DNA from: Rugalucina vietnamica
Taxonomy: Eukaryota > Mollusca > Bivalvia > Lucinida > Lucinidae
Assembly (NCBI GenBank): GCA_964017185.1
Contig: OZ024871.1
Coordinates: 56,843,226-56,907,225 of the forward strand
Direction of reading: 5' to 3'
Length of the DNA: 64,000 bases
Shown: one piece after another, positions 1-12,983 of the stretch
How the letters are laid out: every line of letters starts with the position of its first letter
How positions within the stretch are numbered: the first letter of the stretch is position 1
Notes under the pieces: model-generated
What the model was told of the DNA's origin: nothing
Database searches by the model: none
Seen by the model: the letters and a program-made list of their open reading frames with translations, nothing else
Translations under genes and position numbers: made by a program

Positions 1-865
1 ATAAATAGGTATTCAATAAAAGAAAATGTAGATAAAAAATAAAAATTTAAAATAAAAACTTTTTTGGTCCGGCAAAATAGCCTATATGTATATTATAGCT
101 ATTTTGCCGGGTCCGGCAAAATAGCCTACAGATTTTGCCGGGTCCGGCAAAATAGCCCCTAGGAGCTATTTTGCCGGGTCCGGCAAAATAGCCACTGCCT
201 ATTTATATACACATTGGTTACCCCTTCCTATTGATGCTTCACATAAAATTTGGCTTTAATTGGCCAAGCGGTTTCAGAGGAGATGATGTTTGAATATTAG
301 GATAATATACATGTATATTGCCCCGGGGTGGGGGCATATGAGCCCCTGGGGTGCAAATTTTTTCAGAATCATTAATATTCAGTCCTACTGCCCATTTCCT
401 GCAAGACTTTTACTTAAAATGACATTTTAAAAGTTTTCCCCATTCAAATGCATTGACGACCTATGTTGACCTTGCTGTAAAATAGGTCAAGGTCATCACA
501 GGGCCATGATTAATATACACATTGAAGTGCTTGAGCCATCAATGCTTCATGTTAAGTTTCGTTGAAATCGGTCCACCGGTTCTGGAGAAGAAGATTTTTG
601 AAGGGTTTTTACCATATATGGGCATGGCGGCCATCTTGGTCATGTGACCTGGATTTCTTATATACACATTGGTTCCCCCTTCCTATAGATGCTTCATATA
701 AAATTTGGCTTTGATTGGCCAAGTGGTTTCAGAGGAGAAGATCTTTGAAATTGTGAACAGACGACGGACGACGGACGGACGGACGGACGGACGACGGACG
801 GACGGACGCCGGATCATGGCCATCCTATAAGCTCACCTTGTGAGCCTAACGGCTCACGTGAGCTA
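1..865 (-). mobile_element. Helentron-like tandem-repeat element, family D, truncated by window edge
   Basis: Read on the minus strand, the element starts at 865 with TAGCTCACGTGAGCC, which folds back on GGCTCACAAGGTGAGCTTA. It continues into a GTCC/GTCG microsatellite (757-810) and then blocks carrying the text for a Pro-rich-looking but non-coding phrase (GGCCATCTTGGTCATGTGAC). AGGTCAAGGTCATC occurs at about 483-500. The other end lies outside the window. Confidence 0.6.
67..193. repeat. Four copies of GTCCGGCAAAATAGCC with inverted partners
   Basis: The 16-mer starts at 67, 112, 142 and 178, separated by its own reverse complement GGCTATTTTGCCGG or parts of it, so the block can form several alternative hairpins. 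It interrupts the family D element that surrounds it. Confidence 0.75.
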
Positions 866-1104
866 AAAATGACACAATATAAAAAACATGACAACTTTCT
901 TGGAAACTAGGATATATAACTTATTGCAATGAAAATGGGACATGCTTGGGACTTAAAAGGAGTGACATACTGGCCATTTATGCACAATATAATATACAGT
1001 ATGAATATGATTTTATTTAAAAATATAAAGAATGAAGTATAAAGAGGCAAAAGGCAGTTTCAGAGCACTACAATTTACTATATATGATCATTCTTCGGCA
1101 ACAT

Positions 1105-1228
1105 ATTTTACTAAAAATATAGGAAATATTTATTTTCAAAATATAGGAGAATTTATAGGAATATAGGTGCATAATAATATAGGATTTGGACCCAAAATAT
1201 AGGAGTTTAATAGGAATATAGGAATTGA
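1105..1228. repeat. Degenerate ATATAGGA minisatellite
   Basis: About eight imperfect copies of AATATAGGAG/A spaced by 10-25 bases between two family D elements. No coding potential. Confidence 0.5.
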
Positions 1229-1229
1229 T

Positions 1230-2709
1230 TGACAGCCTGCTTTGAAAAGTGTGTAAGGACAACAGACCTGCCAAGGTCAAGAGATGACCTTGACCTAAAT
1301 TAATCACATACCTTCATCTACTCTATTAGTTGCTTGCATCTACCACTTTTCAGGTCTCAGACTAATAGTTTTCAAAAATCCATATTTTTCACTTTTTCCC
1401 ATGTTTCCAAAATTGACCTTGTCATAAAATATGCCAGGGTCATCCTAAGGTCATCATTTGATCAAAATATGATGGGCTGGTGTCCAAATACTACATATCA
1501 AGTTTCGTGAAAATCAGCCTGCCTGTTCTGGAGAAAATTTTTGAGTGGATTTTACCATATATGGGTGTGGTGGCCATCTTGGTCATGTGACCCCGATTTT
1601 GCGATCAAACTTTCGTTCCCCCTACCAATGGATGCTCCGATGTCAATTTTTGAAATTGCAGCAAAAATGTCTGGCTTTCGCTGCCAGTTTTGTAAAGGGT
1701 CACTGACGAAGGTTCATTACCCGAAATTGTACAATATGGCCCATCTTCTCGCTTTCAATGTTTTACTGCTTCCAAAGGATCTAACAATTATTTTTATCCA
1801 CATAAAATTTCACTTTGATTGGCCAAGAGGTTTAAGAGAAAAAGATCTTTGAAAAGTGTGTATGGACGACAAAAGCATAGGGACCCATGTTGACCTTGCT
1901 TTAAAATAGGTCAGGGTCATCACAATCATGATTTATATGTACATTGTAGTACTTTAGCCATCGATGCTTCATGCCAAGTTTCTTTGAAATCGGTCCACCG
2001 GTTCCGGAGAGGAAGATTTTTGAAGGTTTCTTTTTACCATATATGGGCATGGTGGCCATCTTGGTCATATGACCTGGATTATTTGTATACACATTGGTTA
2101 CCCCATCTTATAAATGCTTCACATAAAATTTGGCTTTGATTGGCCCAGTGGTTTCAGAGGAGAAGATGTTTTGAATATTATGGAAATATACATGTATACT
2201 GCCCTAGGTTGAGGGCATATGAGCTCCTGGGGACCAATTTTTTTTCAGAATCATTAATATTCAGTCCTACTGCACATTTTCTGCAAGACATTTTAAAAGT
2301 TTTCCCCTTTCAAATGCATTGGCGACCTATGTTGACCATGTAAAAACCTATGTTTCCAAAATTGACCTTGCTGTAAAATAGGTCAAGGTCATCCTAGGGT
2401 CATCATTTGATCAAACTATAAATGCTACATACCAAGTTTCCTGAAAATCGGGGTGCCAGCTCTGGAGAAAAAGACTTTTTGAATGGTTTGTACCATTTAT
2501 GGGCGTGGCGGCCATCTTGGTCATGTGACCCGGATTTTGCAATCAAACTTTCGTTCCCCCTATCCATGGAGTCTCCACATAAAATTTCAATTTGATTGGC
2601 CAAGTGGTTTCACCGTTTCAGAGAAGAAGATCTTTGAAATTGTGGACGACGGACAGACTGATTGGTACACTATAAGCTCACCTTGTAAGCCATCAGCTCA
2701 GGTGAGCTA
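1230..2709 (-). mobile_element. Second family D tandem-repeat element
   Basis: On the minus strand it begins at 2709 with TAGCTCACCTGAGC and a matching hairpin arm, then a short GACGG microsatellite, then three or more ~450-bp blocks similar to those at 1-865. The left boundary is approximate. It carries a 144-bp insert at 1650-1793. Confidence 0.55.
1650..1793. other. 144-bp shared insert, copy 1
   Basis: Starts TTGAAATTGCAGC and ends AACAATTATTT. The same 144 bases, with a few changes, sit at 14132-14275 inside a LINE. The flanks are unrelated, so this is a short dispersed element. Sequence next to it on each side resumes the family D repeat. Confidence 0.6.
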
Positions 2710-3381
2710 AAAATAGGTATACCCCTGCATACCTGTTTTACTATATAAAAGTGGGGTTGGGGGAGGGGGTATACTTTACACGGACATGTTATCATGATGA
2801 AGAATTAGGATTAATAGCTATTTGATTCTCACCTCAAATAGAAATTGAATCATTCTTATTACATATGATATATACCAGTGTCATCATGTGGTATAAAAAG
2901 GTGTTTTAACAAAAACAGAAGCAATTTATTATTCCTGAATCTTAAATTTGAAGCCCCCTATTAATTTTCTTTATTTATTCATCCATTTATTCAGTTTTAC
3001 ATTCCTTACAAGAGTAAAACTTGTTTCGTACATGACCAGAGTGGAGCTCAAATCCACATGTTGGGATGAGTGAATTATCAAGAAAACTAATTAAATCAGG
3101 GCCTGGTTTGTACCTGACCTCATCAGAAACCCCAAGAAACAAGGCTCTAATGTATTGTGTACCTGTTTGTTTGTGCCTCATTGTTTGACTCCTGCTCTGC
3201 ATTTGATGATGTTGAGTAGCTTTGGTGTTTGAAAGCTAAAGCACAGGAACGTTGTAGGTGTCTACAATACAAAAAGGTTAAATTCAACAAGATTATCACA
3301 GCCGGCATTCCTGGATAGGGGTGTACTTTTTACGACTTTCATCTTATTTGCTTAAATTCCCACATGAAATTGATATAATTT
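2710..3381. other. No recognisable gene or repeat
   Basis: AT-rich sequence with a G-rich patch (GGGGTTGGGGGAGGGGG, 2753-2769). Short open frames show no family resemblance. Confidence 0.5.
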
Positions 3382-3615
3382 GAGCCACCTCATGGGAAAA
3401 CCAACAATGTGGTTTCCGAACAGGTCTGACACAAACCAACCTGTACAGTCACAGAAAAGAGCTAGAAGCCTGAAATTTCGGATTTAAGTAGAAGAGGAAT
3501 TGTACTATCCGAGTAGCGAAAACAAAGGCGCTGATCAGCTTCGCGGTTACCGCGAAGCTGATCTGCGTCTTTGTTTTCGCCTATGCAGATTGTTGGTTTT
3601 CCCATGAGGCGGCTC
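3382..3615. mobile_element. Palindromic MITE, copy 1
   Basis: Terminal inverted repeats GAGCCACCTCATGGG and CCCATGAGGCGGCTC flank about 234 bases. ATTT stands immediately outside both ends (4-bp target duplication). The centre is a near-perfect palindrome built on CAGCTTCGCGGTTACCGCG. Confidence 0.85.
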
Positions 3616-3964
3616 ATTTGGCGCAGATGGCCAGAGGGGGATTTGAACTAGTGTTGTTCTATTATGGAATTTTCATAATAGATCATCGAAAATAATTAGA
3701 CATGACTTTTCGATCAATCATTGATTACGAGGGGTGTTCTTTAATTCTTGTCATCAACTCATTTTCTCCTCAACCAGCATCTTTACCAGAGCAAAAAGAC
3801 TTGGTTATTATAGATGGGTTCTTTGTGATATCGAAATCACCCAACCATTTTAGGACGGTGTAATTTATCATAGCAAACTGGGTCTCTAAAGAGGGGCACC
3901 CTTATGACACTGCAAATAGTCCTGCTTCACCCTGTCCCAATAAACAGTATAATGTTTAAATTAT
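3616..3964. other. No recognisable gene
   Basis: AT-rich spacer between a MITE and a tandem-repeat element; nothing supported on either strand. Confidence 0.4.
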
Positions 3965-4936
3965 AAGAGCTGTCGCAGGACAGCGTAGCTCGCCTGACTT
4001 ATGCTTTGCCACTAAATCTATTTATAATTAAAATCTATGGCCTATGGCCTTGACCTCAAGGTCTCTCAGGTTCGCCATGATGGTACAGCTTAAAACCAGT
4101 ACATGTATATACCAACATGATCCATCAACATATTCAAAAGATATAGACTTCAAAAACTTTAACCCAAAATATTTTTAACATAAAATTTCTAAGTCTGTGA
4201 CCTTGACCTCAAAGTCACTCAGGTGGGCATGGTACAGCATAAAACTTCAGACCAATATCTATCAATATGCAAAGTATCAGCTTAATCCATCTATATATTC
4301 AAGAGATACAGACTTACAAAAACTTTAACACAAAATTTCTAAGTCCATGACCTTGACCTCAAGATCACTCAGGTGGGTCGTGATGGTACAGCATAAAACT
4401 TCAGACCAATATCTATCAATATGCAAAGTATCAACTTGATCCATCTATATATTCAAGAGATATAGACTTACAAAAACTTTAACCAAAAACTTTAACACAA
4501 AATTTCTAAGTCCGTGACCTTGACCTCAAAGTCACTCAGGTGGTCCATGATGGTACAGCATAAAACTTCAGACCAATATCTATCAATATGCAAAGTATCA
4601 ACTCGATCCATCAACATATTCAAGAGATGTAGACTTACAAAAACTTTAACCAAAAACTTTAACACAAAATTTCTAAGTCCGTGACCTTGACCTCAAGGTC
4701 ACCCAGGTGGGTCATGATGGTACAGAATAAAACTTCAGACCAATATCTACCAACATGCAAAGTATCAACTTAATCCATCAACATGTTCAAGAGCCTTATA
4801 AAAACTTTAACCAAAAACTTTAACATTTTGAGCAACGCCAACGCCGACGCTAACGCCGACACCGATGCTAACGCCGACGCCGACGCCTAGGTGACTGCAA
4901 TAGCTCTTCCTGTACTTTCGTACAGACGAGCTAAAA
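3965..4936 (-). mobile_element. Helentron-like tandem-repeat element, family B, reversed copy
   Basis: On the minus strand: TAGCTCGTCTG start with a hairpin (loop GAA, 4901-4933), a GGCGTC/GGCGTT microsatellite (4835-4888), five to six ~150-165-bp monomers each with TGAGGTCAAGGTCA-like text, an inverted end copy (3986-3996), and the hairpin GCTGTCCTGCGACAGC (3969-3984). The same element occurs forward at 51447-52770. Confidence 0.8.
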
Positions 4937-6092
4937 AGGGTTAAAAGAACGATTTTGTACCTGTGGGACCTCCATTACCTTGTAAACACACAGGCAAAAA
5001 GTTATTTTCCTAAAACAGAAAATGTAATTTTTACGAGAGCTGTAAACATAGTACTTTAGTTATGCCAGTTTTTATAGTTGATAAATTAAATGAATGCCGG
5101 AATTTAAGTTTCAGATCCTAATAATTTGCTGTCCAGATATGACTCATCCAAACTGTTAATGCCACTTTGTGTCAGATCTTTGCTTATTCCATTGATATAA
5201 GTTTTGGATTATTTATCCACTAAAAGTTTGGTTTATGAGTAGTAACATTTTGAAAGATAACACAAAATATCAGTGGAAGAGGTGTCTATACCACAATAAT
5301 AGCATGTACAAATACTACTACAACTTTCAAAATCTATTTACTTGGTAAGTTCAAGAAGCGTTTAGGTTGACATTTTGACAGTGTTTCTATTATGATAGAG
5401 AAGGGCAGCTCTCTTAGAAACTAAGCACCTGCTCCACCTTATATCTGAAGGAAATGTTAAATTGCCTGTTTAGTAACTTACAGCGAATGTCCATTTAGAC
5501 CACTTTAGACAAACCTGAGATAGATATCAATTTGAGATATTCACCATACAATCCAATTTACAAAATACAAAAATATGAAAAGGCGTAACCTGTGCGGTGA
5601 TTTTGAATGACGTATATTAAAAATATTATGACGTCATAAAGCAGGGGCAATAATTCTACAAAGTCCAAGTAAAAATATTCTATTGGTGTTTTCTGTTACT
5701 CATATGAATGACATCATAATGTGTAAAATGAAAGTTGGCCTGCATGTACTGTTGCTTAAGTTATAGCCTTTTCTATACCAAGGATCGAAATAACAGATTG
5801 TAAATTAACTGAAAAAACAACGCAGTGTCATTACCGTACCCTGTTTTAAAATGCAATTACTATATGACCGTGCGTCAGACAGCAATAATTTTGATACCAA
5901 TCTGATCAGAAAAGATAGGGCTTTCACCACATATGAACAATATTGTCACTGATTGTCCACAGGAGAAGTAATCAAGCAAGTGACAAGTATTAAAGAACAC
6001 CCCTCGAAGGCTGGTATAATTGAAATCGGGAAGTGCTTGGAAAGTATCTGGGCCTGATGCCAAGACTTAATGAAGAATTTGTTACATTATTT
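4937..6092. other. No recognisable gene
   Basis: Unique-looking AT-rich sequence. The largest open frames are under 65 codons and show no family signature. Confidence 0.5.
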
Positions 6093-6327
6093 GAGCCTCG
6101 ACGCGAGAAAACCGGTCTTCGGGGTTTCCGACCAGGTCCGACACAAACCGGCCTGTACAAGCTCAGAAAAGAGCTAGAAGCTTGAAATTTCGGATTTAAG
6201 TAGAAGAGGAATTGTACTATCCGAGTAGCGAAAACAAAGGCGCTTATCAGCTTCGCGGTTACCGCGAAGCTGATCTGCGCCTTTGTTTTCGCCTAGACAA
6301 AAATCCGGTTTTCTCACGATGCGGCTC
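6093..6327. mobile_element. Palindromic MITE, copy 2
   Basis: Ends GAGCCTCGACGCGAG / ATGCGGCTC, outer ATTT on both sides, same palindromic core as copy 1. Confidence 0.82.
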
Positions 6328-7440
6328 ATTTTGTTTAGATATTAAAAACTTATATTTATGAAAATACAAAGTTTAATCACATTTAGCTTGTGCAATCTTG
6401 TCTTGAAATGCTTATAATAGGACAGCTGCATGGGAAGATTACAATGTCATTTATATAATAATTTATTGCAATGACTTCATTGACCCATATTTATGATGGT
6501 ACCTTCGAAATTCGGTGTAGTTAATGTTTAGTTGTAATGTACAGCTCTGTCTAAAATCTCAGGTTCATTACAGTTCTTGCACACATGCAGTGACGCATGC
6601 TGTACCAAAACAGAATTGAGCAATTATTCACTTTCATGTGTCAACATAAGTATCCTTGATTAGAATCACTAAGGTAGGATTAAGTCCCTTGTAAATTCAG
6701 TGTAGGTGTAAACAAAAATTTAAGCTCAAAACAGAATTATACAGCCAGATTTCTGGATTTTCAGCAATTTGTAGCGCTGGATATCCCCAAAGTACTCATG
6801 GCAATTAAAATTATCCATCCTGTCTGGTTTGAATTTGGGATGAATTTAATCAATGGGACTACATTTTATTAAGAATTAGCTTTTGTTCCTTGTTGAAAAA
6901 ATAGGTGTGTGAATTTAAATGCTTGTGGACTTGCACAAAATTGTTGTTCAGATACAATTTTCATACCATTTTAAAGTGCAAACATCAAGTTTTTAACTGG
7001 GGTTAAAAACTTCTCAACTGGGGTTAAAAACTTCTCAAAACACTTCACACAGAGGGAGAAACTATGAGAAAAATAAATTACCACGTATAAATTTCCAATT
7101 GCCCTGAATTTCAAAGGTTCTGCCATAAACAGATGATCGATTATGACAATCATAATCAATCAATTGACAGCAAACCATTTATTATCGATTTAAATTGATC
7201 AATCATCATCATTACAACACTAATGTGAACCTTCTTTATCTGCCACTCACTACTTTTTCATCATATGGACTTGAAGTACACAGCTTACCTCATCAGACAA
7301 TCATACTTTTTACCAGTATCGAACATCAATTTCGGTAGGTGACAGAACATCAATATCATTCATATTGGTCTATTTAAAGCCTAAAGTTTATTGTTTCGCC
7401 TAATTGATGGAGATTATAAACAACAGCTGAAGGTCTGCAG
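6328..7440. other. AT-rich spacer with a 24-bp tandem duplication
   Basis: No gene seen. Two adjacent copies of a 24-base unit containing AACTGGGGTTAAAAACTTCTC lie at about 6996-7040. Confidence 0.5.
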
Positions 7441-8300
7441 GCCCAAGAGAAGTCAAAAATCTAGGTACAGTACTAAGATCTTGGTTTTGAACCTAGATCT
7501 TGGTTTAAAAAATACGCACAAAAGTTAACATTGTTCCGTGCACTAAAAATCCATGAAAATTGCATACCGGTTCCCAGTGTTGATTGGAGAGCTCATCAAT
7601 ACAAGTTTGAAAATTGAAAAATATCCGAATTTCAGCGAGGAATTTTTGGCAAAAACCTAGATATTTTAATAAAAAATCGGACAATTTTGAAATAAATGTG
7701 AAAAACTGACAGGCAAATACTTCACATTATACTATACACTATTGAACTTCTTTGACTTGGTACTGATCAGTAATTATTCATTCTACCCCTTTTTATCAAC
7801 TGAAAACTCTAAAATGTAAAAAAAAAATAAAGAGAAATATTTTAAAAGCTTGTACTTGTACATCATAAACAAGGGAGGCAACTTTTTAAATTTTAAAACC
7901 ATGATGCTAGCAAAAACAAGTGATAAATAGCACTGAACATTAAACAAAGTATAAAAAAGTAAGCAGAAATATGTTAGTCATATATAAAGAAATCTAGAGG
8001 CATGATGATAATGCACAGCTAAACAAGTTATTCGTTTGCTGGTATAAAACCACTGGCGTCTGACTTTCAATAAATGCACTAAGTATTAGTATTGAAGCAT
8101 TTTTACACTTTATCATTAAAAATCTTACCCCGGATATAATAATGGTATATTGACACGAAATAAGTTTGTGTCGTTTTCTTGTCTAAGACGGAATGTCATT
8201 TGCATGCCACTTCGCCGTTTCGTACAGCTAGTGTCCATTTACAAAACACGAAAAGCAGAAATTCTGTACTCTCCGAACTCCTGAGAAAATCACACTTTTA

Positions 8301-8670
8301 GGCCAAAATTAAAATTATATTTGTTTCCCCTTACCCGACCGACCCTAAAAAATTGCCCCTACCCAAAAAATTTTATTGCAATTTTTCATACAAGATTATT
8401 TTTTCTTAATTATTGTTAATTACAGAAAGGCAAAAATTTCATGTTTTAGAAGGATACATTGAATTATTGTCTGATAATGCTTTCAATGATAGCCTTCTAG
8501 GTAAGTATATTTTCTGCAATCAAGTTTTAGCTATATTAGAACAACTAAAAACAAATGTAAATCTATGTAAAACCTGAGAAAATAAAAATAAAATAATATT
8601 CCGACCGACCGACCCACACCTGAGAAACTGGGTCAGGTAAGGTGAAACAAAAATATTTCTAAGGTTGGCC
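8301..8670. mobile_element. PIF/Harbinger-type MITE
   Basis: Ends GGCCAAAATTAAAATTATA and TATTTCTAAGGTTGGCC; TTA on both sides (8298-8300, 8671-8673), the 3-bp TWA duplication typical of Harbinger elements. Subterminal GACCGACCGACC boxes on both arms. A longer relative lies at 36903-39687. Confidence 0.78.
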
Positions 8671-8804
8671 TTATAGTCCAAAATGAACAGTCCAACATCC
8701 TAGGTATTTGACACCGCCCGACGCCATTATTTTTGGTATATGGGTAACTTTGGTTTCGGGTCATCTCAACCCAAAACCAATTCACACTCTATCTTCCGTC
8801 GCAC

Positions 8805-8964
8805 CTCTCTTTAACCATCAGTAAGGGTACCTTTTTCAACATTTAAAGATACAACTACATTTCTGTATGATAAATTATGGTTAAAAGAACAGATACTGCT
8901 GTGAAGAAATGTAGTTGCACCTTTGCCTGGTGGGAGTAGTACACTTACTGATGGTTAAAGAGAG
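8805..8964. mobile_element. 160-bp MITE with perfect 21-bp inverted repeats
   Basis: The ends (8805-8825 and 8944-8964, CTCTCTTTAACCATC...) are perfect inverted repeats, and a second inner pair (AACTACATTTCT / GAAATGTAGTT) extends the hairpin. It lies in the loop of the foldback element. Confidence 0.75.
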
Positions 8965-8997
8965 CCTCTAGCCATCATGCCTCTAGATTTCTTTATA

Positions 8998-10376
8998 TAG
9001 GGCATGCCGGGATGACGTCATACAGGTAAGTTTGTTCATTCTGTGGAGGTACATTACTCTGCGATTATCGCTATGCCTTACCAAATTTAGAGCACAAAAT
9101 ATAGAATCAAAATGGATTTTTTCATTAAAACATTGCATATTCTATTAGATTTCCGGATATAATGAGGTTACCATATAATGAGGTTGACCGAGGTTCAGGG
9201 TTTGAAAAACCCGGGTATTAAACCATAAACCCCAACCCAGTGGGTCTCTGCGGGTAAACCTGTATACCCACTGGGTAGCGGGTAGTGACCAGTATTAGAA
9301 ATTTTATGATCTTTATATCTAATGATGATACTCAGTATTGAGCAAGGTATTAAGGCATTTTAGAAATGAATGTACAAGTAACAAGACATTTGAATTTATC
9401 TCATTTGAATAACCTATTTAGTTTGTGTGAAGCAATCCCAAAAGAACAATCAGCTATCTAACCAATCTGGCAAGATTGCATTAGGGGTGTTTGATGATTA
9501 GACAGAATTGAAAAAATACAGAGGTTTTAACTTCTCGTTGATTTTTGTTGTTGTTACTAAATGGCTGATCGACATGCACAGAAGAAAGACTTGGTCTGTG
9601 ACAGACTTATGATAAGAGAATGGTGAAAGATATTTCTACTGCCATAAAAATAATCAGATAAATCTCGCTAAGTCACATTTTACCTACAAGTCATCATTTA
9701 ACTACCATGCCAGATGTCATTACAGCTAGACATACAAGGCAGTCAACTAAGTGACATCAATTTAGAACAAACATACCAAACAATTAGTTAACACCTTATT
9801 TTAGCAGTGCCTAAATAGGTGTCGTATGCTGGGGTATTGTTATAAAAGTGTTATCAACACTTCCTAGAGCAATAATTAGGTGAAAACACAAACAAAGGAT
9901 TAAAGCAATTGTCTATTAAATGTGAGAGACGTGATTGATGACATACTTTCATTGCTAGCTTTCATTGAAGTACAGTTCTAAAACTATCATTAGCTCCTAC
10001 TAATATTCAAAATTGATGGTGTCATGGAATTTTAGTGGATGTAATATAAAGTACACATAGTAGTAAATTTTACTTAAGTATATGTTTTTAAAGAAAAAAA
10101 ATATTTTTTGTCTGTCAAATTACTGTAAAATACACAAATGTGAACATCAAAAATAGTGAGGACCCACTAAGTACCCACTTTTTCAAAATAAGGCTTAAAG
10201 CCCAACCCGGGTTTACCCAGGTAAAACCCATGGGTAAACCAGGGGAGAGAAGGCGGGAGAGAAGGGCACATCGAACCCTGACGAGGTTACCACCTCCACC
10301 GAATGAAGAAAATGGTGGGAAAGGTGACCGATATTGATTTCTTTTCACGGTAGAGTACCTTGCCGACCTGCCCTAT
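8998..10376. mobile_element. Insert in foldback arm, TATA-flanked, GGGCA ends
   Basis: Interrupts the right arm between TATA and TATA. The ends GGGCATGCC and the reverse complement of ACCTGCCC share GGGCA. It contains the hAT-like element at 9196-10280. No transposase is visible. Confidence 0.5.
9196..10280. mobile_element. Non-autonomous hAT-like element (1,085 bp)
   Basis: Ends CAGGGTTTGA and TCGAACCCTG with flanking CCGAGGTT and ACGAGGTT, an 8-bp duplication with one mismatch. Subterminal AACCCGGGT/GGGTAAACC motifs occur at both ends. No transposase frame remains. Confidence 0.7.
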
Positions 10377-10547
10377 ATGACTAACATATTTCTATTTACT
10401 TTTGTATGCTTTGTTTAATGTTCAATGCTATTTATCACTTGTTTTGCTAGCATCAGGATTTTAAATGTTTAATAAGTTGCCTCCCTTGTTAATGATGTAC
10501 CAAGTACAAGCTTTTAAAATATTTCTCTTTATCTTTTTTTTTTTACA

Positions 10548-11372
10548 TTTCATTTTTGATCTTCAATATATATACATGTATATATATAGGGCTGCGTATT
10601 GCCACCTAGGAGGCGATACAATACAGTTCGCGATACAGGTACAGCAATACGCAATACGGTTTGCAATACGGTGAACTTTTGTAATTACCCGTAAATTAGC
10701 ACTTACAAAAAATAATCCTTATACGCATCAGTTCACATGATTATCGCCAGCTGAAACGGCTGCATTATGCAGCTAAGTTTCACCATTGTTTATTGAGGCG
10801 TGTAATATGTCAGTACACAAATATGCACACCAAATTTCCCGCACTTTTTGTACAGTGCCTACTTATGAATATTAATGAGCTGTGCGCACACAATTGCGCA
10901 TAAAAACAATTGGCGTCCAAGGTTTTCGGGACAGATTTGGTCGGATTTTCATTATTTTCGGTGTGTATTCCGTACAGTATAGCACTCGCTATATCGGAAA
11001 AAAAAATAAATCAGCCAATAAAGCATGCTTCTTTGGCGTGCTAATCCCAAGGTCGCGTCAGCTTGTCTGGTTTCCAGCTCCTCGTGATTTTACAGTGCAC
11101 CGTTCAGCTGAGTAGGAATGCATACAGTTGGATTTTCCGACATATATTTATTATTAGAATGGCTTCCTAGAAACATTGCGTAAATAATAGGACAATTATA
11201 GACGCAATTCTGCTCAAAACATGTCAGTTTTCTTAAAAAAAAGGAGAGTTTTCTTCATGAAATCTTTTCTAAGGAGGTTCGCGAACCTTGTGTAAAAGCA
11301 GGTGGCGATACGATACGCTGGTTCGTTGGCCGTCGTACCGCAAATACTCGAGTGTTCTATATATCGCTGCAG

Positions 11373-11437
<65 letters not shown>
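10548..11437. mobile_element. Insert in foldback arm at a TA repeat, GGGCTGC ends
   Basis: Ends TATAGGGCTGCGTAT and CGCTGCAGCCCTATA; inner blocks GCGATACAATAC and GGCGATACGATACGC are inverted relatives. It sits in TA-rich sequence and splits the right arm of the foldback element. Confidence 0.55.
11376..11437. repeat. (TA)n microsatellite
   Basis: About 30 uninterrupted TA units at the junction of the insert and the foldback arm. Confidence 0.95.
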
Positions 11438-11440
<3 letters not shown>

Positions 11441-11785
11441 TTCAGTTGATAAAAAGGGGTAGAATGAATAATTACTGAACAGTACCAAGTCAAAGAAGGT
11501 CAATAGTGTATAATGTGAAGTATTTGCCTGTCAGTTTTTCACATTTATTTCAAAATTGTCCAATTTTTTATTAAAATATCTAGTTTTTAGCAAAAAATTC
11601 CTCGCTGAAATTCAGATATTTTTTGATTTTCAAACTTGTACTGACAAGCACTGGGAACCGGTATGCAATTTTCACGGAGTTTTAAAGCACGGAACAATAT
11701 TAACTTTTGTGTGTATTTTTTAAACCAAGATCTAGGTTCAAAACCAAGATCTTAGTACTGTACCTAGATTTTTGACCTCTTGGGC

Positions 11786-12983
11786 TTGGTCTGAGTCTAC
11801 CAGAGGGTCTGGATGGGGGGTCCTTGTATTCACTAATCACTAAAAATTTAGCCATTTATTCACTGTCATTAAAATTTTGGCTTATTCATTAAAACTTGCT
11901 CGATTATTCATTAAAATATGATAATTACTAGAACCGCCTTCTTCACCCAGCTAATTTCTTATAGCAAATATAGGTATTCCCCACCTAAGGCATCCCTTAT
12001 CTAAAGCCACAAAGACTAGTTCTATGATACTTAATTGTAGACTGCTGAGTGCAACCTTGATTTTAACATCTTGAGAGAAGCATATATTATCTGCTAGACC
12101 ACAAAGCCTCATAGAAACTTTCCAAAATAGTTAACTGATTTTTTAGCAAATCCTCTTTTAAATCTGTTGGGAATATAATCCACTGAATATGCCCTGAGTT
12201 TCACCCTGAATCTTTCTCTTCAATTATGCATATCAAAGGTTAATTTAAGAAAAATTGTAACTTCAGGGGTAATAAGCTGTTGTTTGTATTTAGTTAACTA
12301 GTAAGCATTGTAGTACTATGTGACGTATGATTTTGTGCTTGTGCCTGATTGTACAAAACATTTTATAAATGTCTTAAATACCGAGCGAGCAAAGCGAGCG
12401 AGGAAAAAATTATGTAGCGCCATATAATTTGCATTAACGTTCTTAGTACTGGCTTGTTTCTGATTGCAAAAGTCACCATATTTATGCTCTGTCATACATG
12501 TATAAAAAAGCAAAGTGATGTCCATCCACAGAAAAGATTACCATTTATATAGGATTGGAACATACATAATAAGGACAAAGTGGGGTAACAGAATAAAAAG
12601 AAAATACATATACATAAGCAAACAAAGTATCTGGCTCAGGAAATGACACATTTTTTTAAAAGAATCATGAAGTGAGTCCCTACATGCTATGTCTTTCCAA
12701 ACATTCAAAGATTTCAGAAATATGACTATAACATTTGAGCTAAATCGGGCCTGGGGGCGAAAAAAATGAAATTCTGGAATGTCAGGGAGGCCATCTAAGA
12801 CAATTCCATAGCCAAATTTAGCATATTCATTATTCTTTAAAATGTTATTATTCACTATTCATTATATTATTCTGATATTCATTAAAATTTTTCATTTATT
12901 CATTATTTTTTAGGACCTACTTATTCACTAATCATTAAATTTTTGGCTCTTTATTCACTCTCATTAAAATTTTTAGGCCATTA
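11786..12983. other. AT-rich region with TTATTCATTAAAAT-type repeats at both ends
   Basis: Direct repeats of ATTCACTAATCATTAAA and CTCATTAAAATTTT occur at 11832-11910 and 12838-12975, bracketing about 900 bases without a recognisable gene. This may be a mobile element with direct subterminal repeats. Confidence 0.4.

Larger units (their letters stand above)
7441..11785. mobile_element. Large foldback element with interrupted right arm
   Basis: The left arm (7441-about 8005, ~565 bases) is complementary to three right-arm pieces: 8974-8997, 10377-10547 and 11438-11785. Removing the two inserts (8998-10376 and 10548-11437) restores an arm of similar length. Shared landmarks include ACCTAGATCTTGG, GGGAACCGG and CAAGGGAGGCAACTT. 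GGTCTG is present outside both ends. No transposase frame is visible in the remaining loop. Confidence 0.75.

Noticed and set aside
12538-12855. 105-codon minus-strand open frame
   Set aside because: AT-rich, low-complexity translation with no family features, no splice context and no conserved motif.
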